Positions 18,577 through 28,508 are shown, numbered from the stretch's first letter. The stretch: DNA of 64,000 nt from Methanosarcina barkeri str. Wiesmoor (GCF_000969985.1 NZ_CP009526.1:372001-436000), one strand, 5' to 3'. The notes: generated from the letters alone by a model not told the origin. Translations and numbers: made by a program.

Positions 18577-18680
18577 TCAAAACACTCAACACTACGGAGT
18601 TTCGAAAACAAAATCAAATAAGTTTTTTGGCTGAATGGACTGTTTCTCCTGTCAATTTCCTGTTTCTTTCAGTTTTTGCT

Positions 18681-19658
18681 TTAGTTTATCCTTTGTTTTG
18701 ACCTGTTATTCTTAAGTATTTTGCACCAGATGTTCATGTCTTCAAATCCGTTTCCAATCTTGCAGTTGTTAACTAGCCTGCCTGTGTAAGCATAGCCAAG
18801 AGAAGCAAAAGCTGTGTTTATTCCTGGAGATGAAGCCCTACATAGAGTATAGGAGCTTTTGAAGCCTCTATTTGAAAGTTCTTTTTCCAGGGCTTTGATA
18901 AGCTCTTTTATCAATCCTTTTCCCCTCTCGGAAGGAATTGTCAGACAGTCGGTTATTTCGGCACACTTATTTGTTAGATCCATTTCTGCCGAAGCAAGGC
19001 TCAAGATTGTTCCTTGCTTTTCCACAAGGAAATAGAGAACATTGGAGTCCATAGTTTTTAGAAGATAACTTTTCATGTGCAAAGGAGTGGGATAAAACTT
19101 AAACTCCTGCCTGTAAAGAGTTGCCATTGCTGAGGCATCAGCCTGGACTGCAGGTTTGAGCCTGTACTCTTCTGGAAGCCCGATATTCTTTCTTTGTTTT
19201 CTTATGTTCTCATTTTTTCGTGAGCCATCCTGTTTATTCAGTTTTCTTCGGGGCGCCATTACTTTTCTGAGACAGTTTTCAATTATCCGGTCTTCTTTCC
19301 CTTTATTAGAAGAAATTCCTCTGGAGGTTTCAGGGTAACTTGAGAAAACATGGCAGTCTTTTCCTGCATAGTATCCATTGATAGTCCCTTCCTCTACATA
19401 TCCACAGGTTTCAAGCTCTTTTATGTTTTCCAGAGGCACATATACGATTATCTTCCCAATTTTTTCTACTTTGGCAACGATTTTGAGAACTCCTGAAATT
19501 TTCTCAAAAATCCCGGTAAAATTCATAACTTTTATTCTGCTGTTGTAGTAATCAATTACAAGCTCAGCTCTTGATTCGTCAATCTCCAGATTAATCTTTT
19601 TCCAGTATCCCGCCAGTTCTTCTTTAATTTCAAGAATAAAGGGAAGGTTTTTTTCCAT
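18681..19658 (-). CDS. ablB: Beta-lysine N6-acetyltransferase
   Basis: 325 aa. The C-terminal half (~165-320) is a GNAT domain with the acetyl-CoA loop segment PSERGKGLIKELI; the N-terminal half is the AblB/YodP-specific region (NGYYAGKDCHVFSSYPETSRG). It acetylates beta-lysine made by the adjacent aminomutase to give the osmolyte N-epsilon-acetyl-beta-lysine. It lies 75 bp downstream of ablA on the same strand, as in other methanogens. Pairing with ablA makes the assignment firm. The abl operon is salt-induced in Methanosarcina (known). Confidence 0.92.
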   Translation of the reverse strand: MEKNLPFILEIKEELAGYWKKINLEIDESRAELVIDYYNSRIKVMNFTGIFEKISGVLKIVAKVEKIGKIIVYVPLENIKELETCGYVEEGTINGYYAGKDCHVFSSYPETSRGISSNKGKEDRIIENCLRKVMAPRRKLNKQDGSRKNENIRKQRKNIGLPEEYRLKPAVQADASAMATLYRQEFKFYPTPLHMKSYLLKTMDSNVLYFLVEKQGTILSLASAEMDLTNKCAEITDCLTIPSERGKGLIKELIKALEKELSNRGFKSSYTLCRASSPGINTAFASLGYAYTGRLVNNCKIGNGFEDMNIWCKILKNNRSKQRIN

Positions 19659-19733
19659 ATTTTTTCCTCCTTACGTTTTTAAAGTTTTTTTACTTGAGGA
19701 GATTTTCCTGGTTTATTTCCTTCACTCTTTTCT

Positions 19734-20993
19734 TTAGAAACGCTTTTTTCTTTCGAGGCTTTCGGGCTCGAGAGCGATTATGTCATTATCTTCGTCATAT
19801 AGTTTTGCAATGCCCGTTTCACTTTTAAGCCCTGGCTGCTTATCGCAGATTGAACAGGCTTGCTGGCATTCCCAGGAATAAGCTTCAGGTTCTGGGTACA
19901 TACAGATCACCCCTTCGTAATTTCTAAGGACGACTCCTGTGTCCGAGCTTGAGATCAGGTAATTAGGACCTACAGGAATTTTTCCTCCTCCTCCAGGGGC
20001 ATCAATAACAAAAGTCGGAACTGCAAGGCCCGATGTATGTCCTCTAAGCATCTCAATGATCTCTATTCCCCTCGAAACTGGGGTCCTAAAATGCTCCAGC
20101 CCAAAGGAAAGGTCGCACTGATAGAGGTAGTAGGGTCTTGTTTTTATCTTCAGGAGTTCGTGGCAAAGTTTTTTAATTATCATCGGGCAGTCATTAACTC
20201 CCCTGAGGAGTACGGACTGATTACCAAGAGGAACTCCGGCTTTTGCTAGCATTCTCATTGCTTTTTTAGCTTCCGGGGTAATCTCTTTTGGGTGATTGAA
20301 ATGGGTATTAAGCCAGACTGAAGGATATTTTTCAAGAATTTCACATAATTCAGGAGTTATGCGCTGAGGGAGGGTTACAGGAACCCTTGAACCTAACCTT
20401 ACTATTTCCACGTGAGGAATGTCAAAGAGCTCACCCAGGAGCCAATCTAGTCTTTCATCGGAAACGAGCAGGGCATCCCCTCCCGAAAGCAGTACATCCC
20501 TTATTTCAGAATGTTCTCTAATATACTCGATCCCTTCTCTAATTGCCTTTTCAGAATAGTCGTACTCTCTGTTGCCAACCCTTCGCTTGCGGGTACAGTG
20601 TCTGCAATACATTCCGCAGCGGTTTGAAATGAGGAAAAGCACCCTGTCAGGATATCTGTGGGTTATACAGCTCTCTTCGGAAGGTGAATCCCTATCCTCA
20701 CATAGGGGATCTTCGAGTTCCCAGGAAGATTTTTTAAGTTCGGCTGAACTGGGTACAGCCTGCATTCGGATGGGACAGTTAGGATCTTTCGGATCGATAA
20801 GAGAAGCATAGTAAGGAGATATCGCCATGGGAAAAACTTCAAGAGCTTTTTTTATATCTTCTTTCTCAGGCTCTGATAACTTAATCAATTTTTCAAGTTC
20901 TTCTACGGTCTCAATTCTATGCCTATACTGCCATTTCCAGTCTGAAAATTCTTCCTCAGATGCATTAAAATAGTTCATAATCTTAGATTTCAC
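19734..20993 (-). CDS. ablA: L-lysine 2,3-aminomutase
   Basis: 419 aa with GTG start; GAGGT lies 6 nt upstream. It is a radical SAM enzyme with CGMYCRHC (Cys126, Cys130, Cys133), followed by TRKRRVG and the GGDALL segment typical of lysine 2,3-aminomutases. The C-terminus contains [11 protein letters not shown] and a cysteine group [11 protein letters not shown] that probably binds zinc or supports dimerisation. It uses PLP and SAM to convert L-alpha-lysine to beta-lysine, the first step to the compatible solute. A dyad-flanked TATA-like site lies ~150 bp upstream (21137-21168). Confidence 0.94.
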   Translation of the reverse strand: MKSKIMNYFNASEEEFSDWKWQYRHRIETVEELEKLIKLSEPEKEDIKKALEVFPMAISPYYASLIDPKDPNCPIRMQAVPSSAELKKSSWELEDPLCEDRDSPSEESCITHRYPDRVLFLISNRCGMYCRHCTRKRRVGNREYDYSEKAIREGIEYIREHSEIRDVLLSGGDALLVSDERLDWLLGELFDIPHVEIVRLGSRVPVTLPQRITPELCEILEKYPSVWLNTHFNHPKEITPEAKKAMRMLAKAGVPLGNQSVLLRGVNDCPMIIKKLCHELLKIKTRPYYLYQCDLSFGLEHFRTPVSRGIEIIEMLRGHTSGLAVPTFVIDAPGGGGKIPVGPNYLISSSDTGVVLRNYEGVICMYPEPEAYSWECQQACSICDKQPGLKSETGIAKLYDEDNDIIALEPESLERKKRF

Positions 20994-21932
20994 ATTTAAA
21001 CCTCAATGAAAGCTGAATGAAACATTATAGAACAGACTTTCAGAGTACAATAAAATGAACCCTGTTCTAGGAAATTAAATCCCTCTTTTTTCAGCTTATT
21101 TAGAAAAAATATGTCTTAAATTTAACAATATTCATATTAAACAAATCTTTTAAATACCTTTTGTTTAATAGAGTTTTAAAAGTCCTTTTTTTTTAGAAAT
21201 AACCTTAAAAATACCTTTTTATAATAGGTTTTTTTTGATTTTACACTTTCTAATTGTTTGATTTTCTTTTAAAAATTCATTTTTTTTAGGATTTCTTTTT
21301 TTCCTTCTTTTAAAAAGGGTATATATGTATAAAAAGACAGAAAAGAAATTGATTCTTTATTTAGCAGTTTCAGGAAAGTAACAGGATCTTCAGAGAGGGA
21401 TAAAGGCTAGAGTAAATTTTTAACTTTTTAATAGACTTTGTTTTAAGCTATGAAGGCTAAAAGTGATTTTTAAATCCCCGTATGCTTATTTATATCTTAT
21501 TTATCCAAATATATTCCATATAATTCTTTGATTTTCTAAAATATGTCATGTTTTCAAAATGTCTACCATGCTCTTTTATTTGTTAAGGTAGCTAATTTAT
21601 CCCATTTTCCGCAGTAAATTTTCGTAAATTCATATTTTTACTGCTATCGATTTTCAATCAAACGTGTATTTATTGGACTTTTATGCAGTAGGTAAAAGCA
21701 ACGATGTGGTGTATTTAGAGGCAAAAAACGATATCATTCAATTTTCACCAAATGCCACTAAAAATCTAAATTATTTACACCTGTTCCAAAAACGTTATCA
21801 GAAAAACTATTGATCTTCAAAAAATACTGCGAAATGTGGGTTTATTTCTCAATATTATTTGATATGTTACTATTTTTTCTCAAAGGCTCAGGTCAATGAA
21901 ATTTATATTAGTTAATAAATCATTATATATTG
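20994..21932. other. Long divergent regulatory spacer between abl operon and antiporter
   Basis: About 940 bp, very AT-rich with many oligo-T tracts (21180-21320). No coding signal. It must hold promoters for both osmoadaptation units; apart from the dyad at 21137-21168, a TATA-like CATTATATATTG lies directly before the antiporter start. Confidence 0.5.
21137..21168 (-). promoter_or_regulatory. Perfect dyad straddling a TATA-like box upstream of ablA
   Basis: TTAAACAAA (21137-21145) and TTTGTTTAA (21160-21168) are exact inverted copies enclosing TCTTTTAAATACCT. Read toward ablA this contains a TTTAAAAG TATA-like box, giving a predicted start near 21122 and a ~130-nt leader. The layout suits a repressor or activator site controlling the abl operon. 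Inferred. Confidence 0.4.
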
Positions 21933-23924
21933 ATGACCGATAATCTTCTAACCGACCTCCTGATCATTTTCGGGCTTTCTATTCCTGTAGTGTTTACTTT
22001 TTCCAGATTGAAGATAGCTCCACTGATTGGCTTTCTGCTTGCAGGTATTCTTGCCGGACCTTTCGGTTTTGGATTTATTAGAGAAATAGAAAACATCGAA
22101 CTTTTGGCTGAAATTGGAGTCGTGCTCCTGCTTTTTACCATAGGTATTGAGTTTTCAATGCGCGACCTTTTACAGCTTCGCAGAATTGTAATTTTTGGAG
22201 GCGGCTTGCAGCTTTCGATAACTTCAGTCATCGTTGCTCTTATACTCCTCTGGCTTGGACATTCCAGAGAAACTTCGATTTTCCTTGGGCTTTTAGTAGC
22301 ATTAAGCAGCACTGCAATTGTACTTAAACTCTTACAGGAAAAAGGAGAAATTTATAGCCTTCACGGGCGAACTTCCTTAGGAATACTGATTTTTCAGGAT
22401 ATCGCTGCAGTGATAATTATTCTCTTAATTCCGGTTCTCGCAGGCACACCAGGGACTGAAAAGTCCTTTTTAGAACTTATCCTGCAAGGCTTCGGGCTCA
22501 TAGTATTCACCTTTCTAAGCGCCAGGTATGTTGTTCCTTTCATTATGTACCATGTGGCAAAGACACGGAATAATGAGCTTTTTCTCCTGAGTGTTGTAGT
22601 AATAGGACTTTCTGTAGCCTGGCTGACTTCTATGGTTGGGCTATCTCTAGCACTGGGAGCTTTTCTTGCTGGCTTGATTATCTCGGAATCTGAATATTCG
22701 GTTCAGGCTCTAGGGAATTTAATACCATTCAGGGACATGTTCATGAGTATTTTTTTCATCTCAATAGGGATGCTACTTGATCTCAATATATTAAGAGAAC
22801 ATCTTCTCTTGATCTTGGCTGCTACCCTGGCTGTGCTGTTCCTGAAGGTCCTGGTAAACAGCTTGAGCACCTTTCTCATAGGTTTTCCTTTGAATACAAT
22901 GATTCTGGTTGGATTTTCCCTTTCACAGGTAGGGGAATTTTCCTTTATTGTTGCAAAAGTAGGTCTTGCAAGTGGATTAATCTCCTCTCTTATATATCAG
23001 GAATTTCTGAATGTGGTAGTGCTTTCTATGGTACTTACTCCTCTTTTTATGAGTATAGGGTATCGAACTACGGTTTTTGCCGAGTTCTTACCTCTCCCTC
23101 CTGTATTAAAGCGAGGTTGGTACAGTAAATTTAAAGAAAGCGGGCCTGAAGAAAAACCTGAAAATCATGTGATTATAGTAGGATTTGGGATAAACGGTAA
23201 GAATGTCGTGACCGCCGCAAAGGAAACTTCAATTCCTTACATAGTAATTGATATGAATCCTGAAGTCGTAAGGATAGAGAAACAGAGGGAAGAGCATATT
23301 TTTTATGGTGATGCTGCTCAAAATGCTGTCCTGGAACATGCAGGCATCCGGACTGCGAAATCGTTTGTCGTGACTGCAGGTGATCCTCCGAGTGCTAAAC
23401 GAATAATTGAAACTGCCCGGAGGTTGAATCCGGAAATCCACATCATTGCCAGAACACATTTCCTGCGTGAGCTGGATAAATTTTATGATTTTGGGGCAGA
23501 TGAGGTAATTTCTGATGAGTTTGAAAGCTCAATAGAGCTTTTCACAAGGGTACTTCACAGATACCTGGTTCCCAGCAGTGAAATTGATTCCCTGACTTCA
23601 ACATTACGTGCCGACCATTATAAGATGCTTCGAAGTCCTGGCATTCCCAGGAAAAAATTCTGCGACCTAGCTCTCGATTTTGCAGATGTAGAAATCCGGA
23701 GTATCAGGGTAGGGAAATTTTCAAAATCAGCAGGAATGACTCTTGGGGAACTGAATCTTCGGAAGAATTATGGAGTGTCTGCACTTGCAATTTCACGTAG
23801 TCATAGAATCATTCCCGGACCGGAAGCTGGAACTATAATTCTTGCGGATGACATTCTGCTTGTGATCAGCCCTCCGAAAAACATCGATGTGGTTAGAAAG
23901 CTTTTCGAGGATAGTAAGGAATAA
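21933..23924 (+). CDS. KefB/CPA2-type cation:proton antiporter with TrkA domains
   Basis: 663 aa. About 12 membrane helices in residues ~1-385 form a Na+/H+-exchanger domain (LIGFLLAGILAGPFGFG; FLGLLVALSSTAIVLKLL). The cytosolic tail has a TrkA-N/RCK domain (HVIIVGFGINGKNVV, with acidic IDMNPEVV) and a TrkA-C domain at the end (GELNLRKNYGVSALAI). RCK domains bind NAD(H) or adenine nucleotides and gate K+ flux. The first ATG is 21933; there is no Shine-Dalgarno and a TATA-like stretch is close, so the message may be leaderless or short-leadered. Divergent from ablAB, it is probably part of the response to osmotic shifts. Confidence 0.9.
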   Translation: MTDNLLTDLLIIFGLSIPVVFTFSRLKIAPLIGFLLAGILAGPFGFGFIREIENIELLAEIGVVLLLFTIGIEFSMRDLLQLRRIVIFGGGLQLSITSVIVALILLWLGHSRETSIFLGLLVALSSTAIVLKLLQEKGEIYSLHGRTSLGILIFQDIAAVIIILLIPVLAGTPGTEKSFLELILQGFGLIVFTFLSARYVVPFIMYHVAKTRNNELFLLSVVVIGLSVAWLTSMVGLSLALGAFLAGLIISESEYSVQALGNLIPFRDMFMSIFFISIGMLLDLNILREHLLLILAATLAVLFLKVLVNSLSTFLIGFPLNTMILVGFSLSQVGEFSFIVAKVGLASGLISSLIYQEFLNVVVLSMVLTPLFMSIGYRTTVFAEFLPLPPVLKRGWYSKFKESGPEEKPENHVIIVGFGINGKNVVTAAKETSIPYIVIDMNPEVVRIEKQREEHIFYGDAAQNAVLEHAGIRTAKSFVVTAGDPPSAKRIIETARRLNPEIHIIARTHFLRELDKFYDFGADEVISDEFESSIELFTRVLHRYLVPSSEIDSLTSTLRADHYKMLRSPGIPRKKFCDLALDFADVEIRSIRVGKFSKSAGMTLGELNLRKNYGVSALAISRSHRIIPGPEAGTIILADDILLVISPPKNIDVVRKLFEDSKE

Positions 23925-24202
23925 TCATTCCTATTCCTATTTTTTTAATATTGGTTATAAAAATCCTCAAGTCTTTAATCGAGAAATAAGCGTTAACTCT
24001 TATGCTTATACACTTGCCTTCTTAGTTGATACACCAATTGCTGTTAAATGAGGAACTAGTTGCTGTTAAAAGGGATCACCTATGAATTTCTTTCTGTAAT
24101 TACAGGGCAAATCATGAGCCATAATCTTAAAACAGTAAGCTAGATGAATAAGTAGAGCAGTGATAGTAAAACAGTGACTTATATTAAGGGAGAGTGAATT
24201 GA
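23925..24202. other. Spacer after the antiporter
   Basis: About 280 bp of AT-rich sequence. Short in-frame fragments can be read but no gene is supported. Confidence 0.4.
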
Positions 24203-24292
24203 TGAAAAACTTCTTGAGGAACTTAACCAAAAAATAACTTGAAGATGTAAAGAAGCATATTATAGTTATGGGTAGCCTGCTCATTATATAAG
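24203..24292 (+). pseudogene. Possible decayed antitoxin
   Basis: After GGGAGAG, an ATG at 24203 opens MKNFLRNLTKK, then a TAA, then LEDVKKHIIVMGSLLII in the same frame. The pattern resembles small helical antitoxins that precede RelE toxins. It is followed by a 40-bp tandem duplication. Weakly supported. Confidence 0.3.
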
Positions 24293-24372
24293 AAATATTA
24301 AGTGCCCAGAAGTTTGAAAATGACGAAAGAAAAAATATTAAGCGCCCAGAAGTTTGAAAACGAGAAAATAAA
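24293..24372. repeat. 40-bp tandem duplication
   Basis: AAATATTAAG-GCCCAGAAG followed by TTTGAAAA occurs at 24293 and again at 24333 with two or three differences. The 40-nt period breaks any reading frame between the antitoxin remnant and the toxin. Confidence 0.75.
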
Positions 24373-24401
24373 AAAATTAGTATTTTTTAACAAAGTTGAA
24401 G

Positions 24402-24674
24402 ATGCGAGGCTCTAAAGTGTTTGAAGTCCTTCTTGACATTACTGCCCAAGATTTTTTGAAAGCGGCAGACAAAATGACTTACTCCAGAGTTAAAGAAATT
24501 CTTGACGAGCTTGCACTCGATCCAGTCCCACTGCGAGCAAAAAGAATAATTGAGAGTAAGGAAAAGCTTTTCAGACTGCGGTCCAGGCATATAAGACTGC
24601 TTTATAGAATTAATTATGAGGATCAAACCCTGGTAGTTATAATGATTGAGCCTTTAAATCGTATGTATCGTTGA
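24402..24674 (+). CDS. RelE/ParE-family toxin-like protein
   Basis: 90 aa from ATG 24402 (the TTG at 24396 is an alternative). The sequence has the RelE fold pattern: FEVLLDITAQDFLKAAD, then a helix pair, the basic strand AKRIIESKEKLFRLRSRHIRLLY, and a C-terminal strand VVIMIEPLNRMYR. Arg residues in the central strands and the C-terminal Tyr/Arg fit mRNA-interferase-type members. No intact antitoxin is adjacent; a decayed one may lie at 24203. There is no clear ribosome binding site, so expression is uncertain. Confidence 0.65.
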   Translation: MRGSKVFEVLLDITAQDFLKAADKMTYSRVKEILDELALDPVPLRAKRIIESKEKLFRLRSRHIRLLYRINYEDQTLVVIMIEPLNRMYR

Positions 24675-24953
24675 AGAGAGTAAGGGTTTAAACTCTATAG
24701 CCATTAAGTACTACAGCAGGAAATTAGAAAAAGTATGATCAGGCTAATACAAAATATAATTTCAACTTGTCTTATGAAATTATCTTTCATAGTTAGTAAT
24801 ATGCAAGACTAGTATAAATTATTTATTCAAGTTTGCCTCTTAACGTATGTGACTTTTCTGTAAACTGGATAAATCCTTTAAATTTTAATTTGCGTTTTCT
24901 ATTTTTAGATTATGTGTAATATATAACACGACAGTTTTGACTATATATTATGT
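24675..24953. other. Spacer before the IS5-type element
   Basis: About 280 bp, AT-rich, no recognisable feature. Confidence 0.4.
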
Positions 24954-25809
24954 GGGCCTATCCTAACAGTAATATTATGTTGAAATTATAAATTTACTTC
25001 TATGTCATTTCGTGACATCGATGGCGTTCTATGGAACTCCATAGAACCTTATCTTCCTCCACAGAAACCACATACAGGAAGGTCGCGTGCAAATATGAGG
25101 AAGTTAATGAACGGTATTTTTTACGTTGTTATGACTGGTTGTACGTGGAAAGACGTTCCCAGGAGATATGGGTCTAAGTCAACAGTGCATAGATTCCTTC
25201 TATATCTTTGTGAACATGGCATCTATCAGAAGATTTTCAATGAGCTTTTAAACAAAGGTTACGACTTGAAGAAAATAGATTTTTCTCATTGCTTTACTGA
25301 TACAAAGGATATTCCGGCTAAAAAGGGGAAATATCGGCTACGATGGACACAAAAAAATAAAAGGAATAAAAATAAGCGTTTTAGTAGATTTACAGGTTTT
25401 ACCTCTCTCGATTATCATTAAATGATTCTACACTTTAGATTCTACACTTTATATACCTACACTTAAAAATTTCAATATAAAAAGACTTATAGGAAGGCCT
25501 GTTAACAGGCTTTCCAAAGTAACAGCTGATGCAATGTATGATACAGCTAAAATTAGAAAATATAACAGGAGAAGATGAATAAAGTCCAATATATCAGTAA
25601 ATAAAATAAACAGGATGAACAATAAGAGAGTACGACTAATAAAGGTAAACCAGGAAGAATACAAAAAGAAAAGCATAGTAGAAAGGTTTTTTATCTGGAG
25701 AGAGTTATGCAAGAAAGTATTGCCAAGATATGAAATTAAAGAGACATCATATTTAGGAGTTTTAATGGTAGCAGTAATATTGGATTAAATGAACTTTTGG
25801 GATAGGCTC
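24954..25809 (+). mobile_element. Dead IS5-type insertion sequence
   Basis: It is bounded by GGGCCTATCC on the left and TTTTGGGATAGGCTC on the right, the same ends as the ~131-bp MITEs at 17697, 47182 and 50733. It encloses a disrupted transposase. I do not see a clean target duplication. About 856 bp remain. Confidence 0.75.
25002..25788 (+). pseudogene. IS5-family transposase, frameshifted and internally deleted
   Basis: The first 140 codons are intact and match the IS5-family N-terminal domain (FRDIDGVLWNSIEPYLPP; GIFYVVMTGCTWKDVPRRYG). Reading stops at 25419-25421. After a deletion covering most of the catalytic core, fragments VTADAMYDTAKIRKYNRRR and, further on, IVERFFIWRELCKKVLPRYE with TSYLGVLMVAVILD give the typical C-terminus, ending at 25788. 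The DDE triad is not recoverable, so it cannot move itself. It may be the source of the related MITE ends. Confidence 0.85.
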
Positions 25810-26286
25810 AATGTGGGATCCAGGTCAGAAAGAATACCTGGGATGACAGGGTAAAAGCTGGTTCTTCCAGTAAAAGATACCAATTTTCAAGAGACTATGC
25901 TGTAAATATCGACCTTATTGCTCCTGCAAACTGTCAGAGCAATACAGAGACAAGAAATGTGAAGAGATTAACTCTTTGAGCCATACTAAACTTGGAGGTT
26001 GTTTTCTACTCCAATAGTTATTGATATTGGAATTGGAAAGAAAATTTAAGTTTTTGCTACTGCTTTTTACAGCATTTTTGCAAACACATGCTGTCGGAAG
26101 AAAATTCAAATCACACTAAGAAATTTATTTCTTTTATAATTAGCTTTAATGAGCTTTATATATATGAGATTAGAAATATATTCAACGAATTGGGGATGAA
26201 CACACAAATATTTTCAAAGATAATTCAATTTACTATATATATTTACTTATATTCCAACAGTTTCATCTTTTCTATAATATTAAGAA
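25810..26286. other. Spacer between the dead IS and glnA
   Basis: About 480 bp. At 25840-25990 one frame reads SSSKRYQFSRDYAVNIDLIA and APANCQSNTETRN, perhaps a remnant of a lost gene, but no family is recognised. The rest is AT-rich. Confidence 0.35.
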
Positions 26287-26321
26287 AATTATATATATAA
26301 TTACCTAGGTATAAGGATACC
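26287..26321 (+). promoter_or_regulatory. glnA promoter with candidate NrpR-like operator
   Basis: A 16-bp palindromic TATA region (AATTATATATATAATT, 26287-26302) is followed by GGTA-TAAGGA-TACC at 26308-26321, an inverted repeat with a 6-nt centre. Its position near the expected transcription start suits a repressor. The pattern matches the GGxA-N6-TxCC type of site bound by the archaeal nitrogen repressor NrpR. The assignment is by pattern and context. Confidence 0.55.
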
Positions 26322-26349
26322 GAATGCCTAGTTAGGATGGGAAATCAAA

Positions 26350-27693
26350 ATGGTGCAGATAAAGAAGTGTATTACCAAAGAAGATGTGTTAGAAGCTGTA
26401 AAAGAGAGAGACGTGAAGTTTATCCGGACCCAGTTTACGGATACACTCGGCATCATCAAAAGCTGGGCAATCCCTGTTGAACAGTTAGAAGAAGCCTTCG
26501 AAAACGGGGTAATGTTTGATGGGTCTTCGATCCAGGGCTTTACAAAGATTGAAGAATCCGACATGAAACTTGTGCTTGACCCTTCTACTTTCAGAATCCT
26601 TCCCTGGAGACCTACAACTGGCGCAGTAGCCAGGATTCTTGGCGATGTGTATCTTCCTAACGGTCGACCGTTTGAGGGAGACCCCAGATATGTTCTTAAG
26701 AGCGCAATCGAAGAAGCCAAAAAAATGGGGTACTCAATGAATGTAGGTCCTGAACTGGAATTCTTCCTCTTCAAACTTGACGCAAACGGAAATCCGACCA
26801 CAGAACTTACTGATCATGGGGGATACTTCGATTTCTCTCCCCTTGACCGTGCACAGGATGTACGTAGAGATATTGACTATACCCTCGAACGTATGGGCTT
26901 CCAGATCGAAGCTTCTCATCACGAAGTTGCACCTTCTCAGCATGAGATTGACTTTAGATTCGGTGACGTGCTGAGTACCGCGGACAATGTTATAACTTTC
27001 AAATATGTTGTAAAATCAATTGCATATCACAAAGGATATTATGCTACCTTTATGCCAAAACCTCTCTTTGGTGTAAATGGCTCAGGGATGCATACCAATC
27101 AATCTCTTTTCAAGGGAGATAATAATGTATTCTACGATCCAGAGAGTGCAGACCAGCTTTCTCAAGAAGCAATGTACTATATTGGTGGTCTGTTAAATCA
27201 TATTATAGAATTTGCAGCCGTTACAAATCCGGTTGTTAACTCCTATAAGAGAATTGTACCTGGGTATGAAGCACCGGTTTACCTTACCTGGTCTGCAAAG
27301 AACAGAAGTTCCCTTATCCGCATTCCTGAAACCCGTGGCAATGGGACAAGAGTTGAACTAAGATGCCCAGATCCATCGTGTAATCCGTACCTTGCCTTTG
27401 CCCTGATGCTCAGATCTGGACTTGACGGTATAAAGAACAAGATCGATCCAGGAGAGCCGACTAACACGAATATTTTCCACCTTACGGAAAAAGAAAGAGA
27501 GGGAAAAGGTATTCGCTCCCTACCTGCAGACCTTAAAGGTGCAATTGATGAAATGAAAGGCAGCAAATTCGTAAAAGAAGTACTAGGAGAACACGTTTTC
27601 AATCATTACCTCTGTGCTAAAGAGATGGAATGGGATGAATACAAAGCAATTGTTCATCCCTGGGAACTTGAAAAATATTTGCATATGCTGTAA
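26350..27693 (+). CDS. glnA: Glutamine synthetase, type I-alpha
   Basis: 447 aa with GGATGG upstream of the ATG. Glutamine synthetase signatures include FDGSSIQGF near residue 56, the metal-binding NVGPELEFFLF, the ATP site motif KPLFGVNGSGMHTNQSL and the glutamate-binding region IRIPETRGNGTRVE. The C-terminus lacks the NLYDLPP adenylylation tyrosine site (here NIFHLTEKE), typical of the I-alpha form, so control is by feedback, GlnK-type proteins or transcription. It makes glutamine from glutamate, ammonia and ATP. It works with the glutamate synthase operon 0.8 kb downstream. Confidence 0.96.
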   Translation: MVQIKKCITKEDVLEAVKERDVKFIRTQFTDTLGIIKSWAIPVEQLEEAFENGVMFDGSSIQGFTKIEESDMKLVLDPSTFRILPWRPTTGAVARILGDVYLPNGRPFEGDPRYVLKSAIEEAKKMGYSMNVGPELEFFLFKLDANGNPTTELTDHGGYFDFSPLDRAQDVRRDIDYTLERMGFQIEASHHEVAPSQHEIDFRFGDVLSTADNVITFKYVVKSIAYHKGYYATFMPKPLFGVNGSGMHTNQSLFKGDNNVFYDPESADQLSQEAMYYIGGLLNHIIEFAAVTNPVVNSYKRIVPGYEAPVYLTWSAKNRSSLIRIPETRGNGTRVELRCPDPSCNPYLAFALMLRSGLDGIKNKIDPGEPTNTNIFHLTEKEREGKGIRSLPADLKGAIDEMKGSKFVKEVLGEHVFNHYLCAKEMEWDEYKAIVHPWELEKYLHML

Positions 27694-27795
27694 GCACCCC
27701 GGAAATCCTAAAACCCATGTAGATAAAAATCCATGTAGATACCCAAAAATTTACTGCGATAAAATCGTGGCAGAATTAATAATTTGTTAGAAGAG

Positions 27796-27844
27796 ACACA
27801 CTCCTCTCGGGAAGTGTGTTCTCATTTTATAAAATAACTTCCCG
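27796..27844 (+). terminator. Overlapping alternative hairpins after glnA
   Basis: Stem 1 is ACACACT (27796-27802) with AGTGTGT (27813-27819). Stem 2 is CGGGAAGT (27808-27815) with ACTTCCCG (27837-27844), and its left arm overlaps stem 1. The two cannot form at the same time. It lies ~100 bp after the glnA stop; termination or processing is likely. Confidence 0.45.
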
Positions 27845-28201
27845 AAATAATAAAATATTTTTCATTGAATTTACTGGTCAGAACATTAAAATTTTTTTAA
27901 TATTCTTTGAAATTAATGCCTGAATTGAACATTGATATAAAAATGCTTCCCTTCTGAAAACTCTATTATTCAAGAACACTACTTTTTTCAAAGAAATTCA
28001 ATCGTATAGAAATTTAATCTATATACACTAAGGTAAACGGTATAGAAACCCCTAAGACGACAGTGGAGGGTCTATTAAAAAAGAATATTCTATGATAAAA
28101 ATACAGAGGGCTTTAAAATAAAAGTGCAAACGAAAAAAATTAAACGGTTAAACCGGTGTGCTTTCTAGCAGTACCTCAATAACTTTTAATCGGAAAAAGA
28201 A
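27845..28201. other. AT-rich spacer after glnA
   Basis: About 360 bp before the glutamate synthase promoter region. No gene or RNA recognised. Confidence 0.4.
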
Positions 28202-28236
28202 ACATATATATATCGTCAAATAGGTACTAAATTACT
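28202..28236 (+). promoter_or_regulatory. Candidate glutamate synthase promoter and NrpR-like site
   Basis: A TATA box (ACATATATATATC, 28202-28214) is followed by GGTA-CTAAAT-TACT at 28223-28236, one base short of the inverted repeat seen before glnA. If used, the mRNA has a ~270-nt leader before the first gene. Pattern-based. Confidence 0.4.
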
Positions 28237-28508
28237 TATTTCCCCTAGTGGTGACCTTCTCGATGTATGATAAAAGTAGAACCATATGTGGAAGCGTTGC
28301 TATATATTCACATTAATTAAATAATTTACATGGAACAAACTTAGTTAAATATCCATAAATTATGGAAATTGATAATAAGTTACCCCGAAATCCAGTTTAT
28401 CAGCTGGCAAGTTTTTTGAACTAATTCTCAAAAATGAGCCACGGAAATAATTCAGAAAATTATTGGTGAATATTACATTCATTCCTATCCATTTTTAGAG
28501 TGATCAAA

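Noticed and set aside
25840-25990. Possible gene between the dead IS and glnA
   Set aside because: Only ~35 codons look protein-like, with stops around them and no recognised family.
26088-26300. 70-codon frame before glnA
   Set aside because: It covers the glnA TATA region, is AT-rich and low in complexity, and has no start signal.
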